From: Paracrocinitomix sp039939375
Lineage (GTDB): Bacteria; Bacteroidota; Bacteroidia; Flavobacteriales_D; Crocinitomicaceae
Reading direction: 5' to 3'
Length of the DNA stretch: 64,000 nt
NCBI GenBank assembly: GCA_039939375.1
Contig: JBDVJO010000003.1
Span: 186,001-250,000 of the forward strand
The translations under genes and the position numbers were made by a program. Under the pieces are notes generated by a model. That model was given only the letters and a program-made list of their open reading frames with translations, had not been told where the DNA came from and searched no databases. Below, in pieces: positions 61,891 to 64,000 of the stretch (positions are counted from its first letter, which is position 1; every line of letters begins with the position of its first letter).

Positions 61891-62345
61891 TCACCTCGAC
61901 TTACTTCGACTGCGCTCAGCACAAGCCGCTCGGTGATCTCGTAAAACCACAACTTCCGTTCGGTGAACTCGCACTAAAAGGACTTCGAGCGTAGCCGAGA
62001 AGCCCTTGACTTGAATTATTCTGGACCCATTCAACCCTCACCTCGACTTCGCTCGGTGAACTCGTAACACAAGGACTTCGAGCTTAGCCGAGAAGCCCGG
62101 CAATTGAACCCACAAAACAGGACTTCGAGCGGAGCCGAGAAGCCCGGCAATAAACCCCACAAAGCAAGGACTTCGAGCGTAGCCGAGAAGCCCGGACTAG
62201 AATTATTCGGTAACTGTTCAACCTTCAGCTCGGCTCCGCTCGGTGATCTCGTAAAACCACAACTTCCGTTCGGTGAACTCGCACTAAAAGGACTTCGAGC
62301 GTAGCCGAGAAGCCCTTGACGCTCATAGCCGAGAAGCCCGACTTA
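61891..62345. repeat. Palindromic repeat array 1, left of GIY-YIG gene
   Basis: Five full copies of a 26-bp unit, starting with GGACTTCGAGCG and ending in AGCCGAGAAGCCC with a T or G between, lie at 61980, 62073, 62120, 62168 and 62290, plus a partial one at 62321. GGACTTC and GAAGCCC at its ends can pair. Inverted relatives of the core (CTCGACTTCGCTCGG type) lie between, for example at 62043 and 62229. Units at 62120 and 62168 are 48 bp apart. The region holds no gene that I accept; frames in it only translate the repeats. Confidence 0.85.
61928..62010 (+). repeat. 83-bp direct repeat, copy 1 (copy 2 at 62238-62320)
   Basis: The 83 bases from GCTCGGTGATCTCG to GAAGCCCTTGAC are identical at both places, 310 bp apart. 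They include one inverted and one direct palindromic core. The identity suggests recent duplication or gene conversion. Confidence 0.85.
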
Positions 62346-62350
62346 AAAAC

Positions 62351-62665
62351 TCACAAATAATAGTTTTCATAATGAGTCTCATTGATGCATTCTGATAATC
62401 TTTTCAGTAATTCTAAGTCACCATTAACGAGAGCCCACTTTTTAGACTGACTCCATCTTTGGATTTGTTTTTCTCTTTTAAACGCAAGAGCAACATGTGA
62501 ATATTCTTCAGTATACAATAATTTTACTGGTTTGAATTTCTTTGTGTAATTCGCTCCTATTCCTGAAACATGCTCAGACAATCTTCTTTGCAAATCAATA
62601 GTACTGCCTGTGTATAACGTGTCATTCTCACAAAGCAATATGTACATAAATCCAGACCTTGACAT
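62351..62665 (-). CDS. GIY-YIG endonuclease-family protein (UPF0213-like)
   Basis: A 104-residue single-domain GIY-YIG nuclease. The motif is MYILLCENDTLYTGSTIDL, followed by the arginines QRRLSEHVSGIGANYTKK and FKREKQIQRWSQSKKWAL with the metal-binding glutamate position. The family is called UPF0213 and is small and abundant in Bacteroidota, with unproven roles. Here it sits between two arrays of palindromic repeats: array 1 ends 6 bp from its stop and array 2 begins 35 bp upstream of its start. This arrangement suggests a link between nuclease and repeats, as RAYT transposases have with REP elements. Confidence 0.88.
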   Translation of the reverse strand: MSRSGFMYILLCENDTLYTGSTIDLQRRLSEHVSGIGANYTKKFKPVKLLYTEEYSHVALAFKREKQIQRWSQSKKWALVNGDLELLKRLSECINETHYENYYL

Positions 62666-62699
62666 GAATTAAATATAATAAATCAATACGAACTTTCAC

Positions 62700-63230
62700 T
62701 GTGACTTACTTAGGCTTCGCTATTTGAGTTACCTTTCAACCTTCACCTAGACTTACTTCGACTGCGCTCAGCACAAGCCCCTCGGTGAACTCGTAACACA
62801 AGGACTTCGAGCGTAGCCGAGAAGCCCTTGACTTATTCGTTACCATTCAACCTTCACCTCGACTTCGCTCGGTGATCTAGTAAAACTACAACTTCCGGTC
62901 AGTGTATTCGCACCAAAAGGACTTCGAGCGGAGCCGATAAGCCCGGCAATAAAACCCACAAAAAAAGGACTTCGAGCGGAGCCGATAAGCCCGGCAATAA
63001 AACCCACAAAAAAAGGACTTCGAGCGGAGCCGATAAGCCCGGCAATAAAACCCACAAAAAAAGGACTTCGAGCGTAGCCGAGAAGCCCTTGACTTAAATT
63101 ATTCGTGACCTTTTGAGCCTTCACCTCGGCTCCGCTCGGTGAACTCGCACCAAAAGGACTTCGAGCGGAGCCGAGAAGCCCGGCAATAAAACCCACAAAA
63201 CAAGGACTTCGAGCGTAGCCGAGAAGCCCT
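62700..63230. repeat. Palindromic repeat array 2, right of GIY-YIG gene
   Basis: Seven copies of the same 26-bp unit begin at 62802, 62919, 62967, 63015, 63063, 63156 and 63204. Three are variants with GATAAGCCC in place of GAGAAGCCC. CTCGGCTCCGCTCG at 63125-63138 is the exact inverse of CGAGCGGAGCCGAG at 63162-63175, so a 14-bp stem can form. The 658-nt gene-free stretch 62666-63323 holds this array, and otherwise only the start region of the next gene. No protein gene is supported in it. Confidence 0.88.
62919..63088 (+). repeat. 48-bp tandem block within array 2
   Basis: Four units at 62919, 62967, 63015 and 63063 are spaced exactly 48 bp, with a common linker of GGCAATAAAACCCACAAAA. The 22-bp spacers are nearly identical to each other, so this is not a CRISPR array. 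The same 48-bp period also joins 63156/63204 and 62120/62168. Confidence 0.9.
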
Positions 63231-63323
63231 TGGTGCCCAGAGCCAAAAAACACTCTTTATTACAAAAAATAGTTACCTATTCTAAAACTTGACATCAACC
63301 ATGTGAACACAAAAACAAATCAC

Positions 63324-64000
63324 ATGACTAAATCTTTATCTCTCTTTTTATCTTGCTTCATAACAGCCATTTGTTTCGCACAGCAAGACAAGCAGTTTAC
63401 TAACTACATGTTTGACCGTATTTCTTTTAACCCTGCCGCTACTGGTTTTAAAGGTTATTGCGGAACCTTCATCTATCGCAATCAATGGGACCGGGTGCAA
63501 GATGCTCCTAACTCTACCTTATTGAATTTTCAAGGAAACATTCCTAGCCGAAATCTTGGGGTTGGATTATCATTCACTAATGACGCCATTGGCTTTCAAC
63601 GCAACAATACTTTGGTGGTGAATGGTGCCTACCATTTTCCAACAAATGCAGGTACCTTGAGTGCTGGAATTGGATTAGGTTTTATCAATGTCGGTTTCTC
63701 ACCTGACTGGGTGCCACCTCAAACCTATATCGACCCGCTTCTTCCAGATCCCATTTCAGGAACTGGATTCGATATCAACGCCGGACTTTTATGGACGGGT
63801 AAAACAGTTCCTTACTATGTCGGTATCTCAACCACTCACCTGGCTCCGGCAACATTAGACAATATCAATTTTCAAGTAGCAAGGCATTACTACGTCTTAG
63901 CTGGTTTTAATTACAATATCCCAGCCAACAGAAAAATTGAGCTAAAACCAAGTATACTGATTAAAGCTGATGGTGCTACCGCAGTTTTTGACCTAAATGT
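63324..64000 (+). CDS. PorP/SprF-family type IX secretion membrane protein, partial
   Basis: The gene starts at ATG 63324 and runs out of the window after 225 codons without a stop. A signal peptide (MTKSLSLFLSCFITAICFAQ) is followed by the family's opening line QDKQFTNYMFDRISFNPAATG, then GYCGTFIYRNQWDRVQDAP, LGVGLSFTNDAIGFQR, and beta strands. PorP/SprF proteins are outer-membrane barrels linked to T9SS and gliding; many paralogues come next to large adhesins. It lies right after the repeat array, with a weak promoter. Family identity is quite secure although the C-terminus is missing. Confidence 0.92.
   Translation, partial: MTKSLSLFLSCFITAICFAQQDKQFTNYMFDRISFNPAATGFKGYCGTFIYRNQWDRVQDAPNSTLLNFQGNIPSRNLGVGLSFTNDAIGFQRNNTLVVNGAYHFPTNAGTLSAGIGLGFINVGFSPDWVPPQTYIDPLLPDPISGTGFDINAGLLWTGKTVPYYVGISTTHLAPATLDNINFQVARHYYVLAGFNYNIPANRKIELKPSILIKADGATAVFDLN

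Noticed and set aside
62104..62304. Open frame of 66 codons on the plus strand with ARTSSVAEKPG
   Set aside because: Also a translation of repeat units; no start signal or independent coding sign.
62919..63229. CRISPR array
   Set aside because: Units are regularly spaced, but the spacers are nearly identical to each other and there are no cas genes.
62840..63253. Open frame of 137 codons on the minus strand with repeated segments such as FVGFIAGLIGSARSPF
   Set aside because: It only translates the palindromic repeats; the period follows the 48-bp DNA unit, not a protein logic.

Overview
The window looks like a stretch of chromosome from a Bacteroidota bacterium, most likely order Flavobacteriales and perhaps near Crocinitomicaceae; the family is an inference. 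Supporting signs are an AT-rich sequence with TAnnTTTG-type -7 promoter boxes, a secreted nuclease with a type IX secretion (T9SS) sorting tail, a PorP/SprF-like protein at the right edge, a GldI-like FKBP lipoprotein, many small lipoproteins, and SpoIIE phosphatases with the YAKR(I/L)QTAILP linker typical of this phylum.

Layout. 1-2706: two membrane sensor genes on the minus strand, at least one a SpoIIE-type phosphatase. 2887-13983: nine plus-strand genes, nearly all overlapping or within 3 nt, behind one good promoter: HMG-CoA reductase, a UbiA-type prenyltransferase, a rifampin-phosphotransferase/PEP-synthase-like phosphohistidine enzyme, a BtaA-like 3-amino-3-carboxypropyl transferase, a phytol/dolichol-kinase-like membrane protein, a GNAT protein, an OleC-like adenylating enzyme, a cytochrome P450 and a YdeI/DUF1801 protein ending in a CDGSH iron-sulfur motif. 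A sterol-desaturase-family gene converges on it. I read this as a dedicated, probably undescribed isoprenoid or lipid pathway, because the window also encodes IspH (58154-59371) of the MEP route, which should already supply isoprenoid precursors. 15005-16949: NatAB-like ABC exporter. 16972-22621: TPR-SpoIIE phosphatase behind a fused acyl-CoA mutase (icmF).

22622-25665: rtcB-prfH-TPR operon, an RNA/ribosome repair module, with a 437-nt leader that shows competing terminator pairings, a 10-bp hairpin and a 9-nt segment complementary to the 16S decoding region. 25718-44474: mostly housekeeping (dnaA, an RsmI-like methylase, mnmD, ligA, dapA, an NrnA-like DHH phosphoesterase, FKBP lipoproteins, an ECF sigma factor with a barrel-tailed partner, a HI0933 flavoprotein) mixed with small lipoproteins and a four-helix-bundle gene. 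44620-61877: a lysine-rich DNA-binding-like protein, alaS, an M23 peptidase, a secreted endonuclease I, a TolB-like/outer-membrane barrel protein, an M20 hydrolase, three tandem paralogous lipoproteins, a thioredoxin-like membrane protein, ispH and uvrB.

61878-63323: twelve copies of a roughly 26-bp partly palindromic repeat, many at 48-bp spacing and paired with inverted cousins, on both sides of a GIY-YIG endonuclease gene. 63324-64000: start of a PorP/SprF-like gene. No rRNA, tRNA, CRISPR array or classical insertion sequence was recognised.
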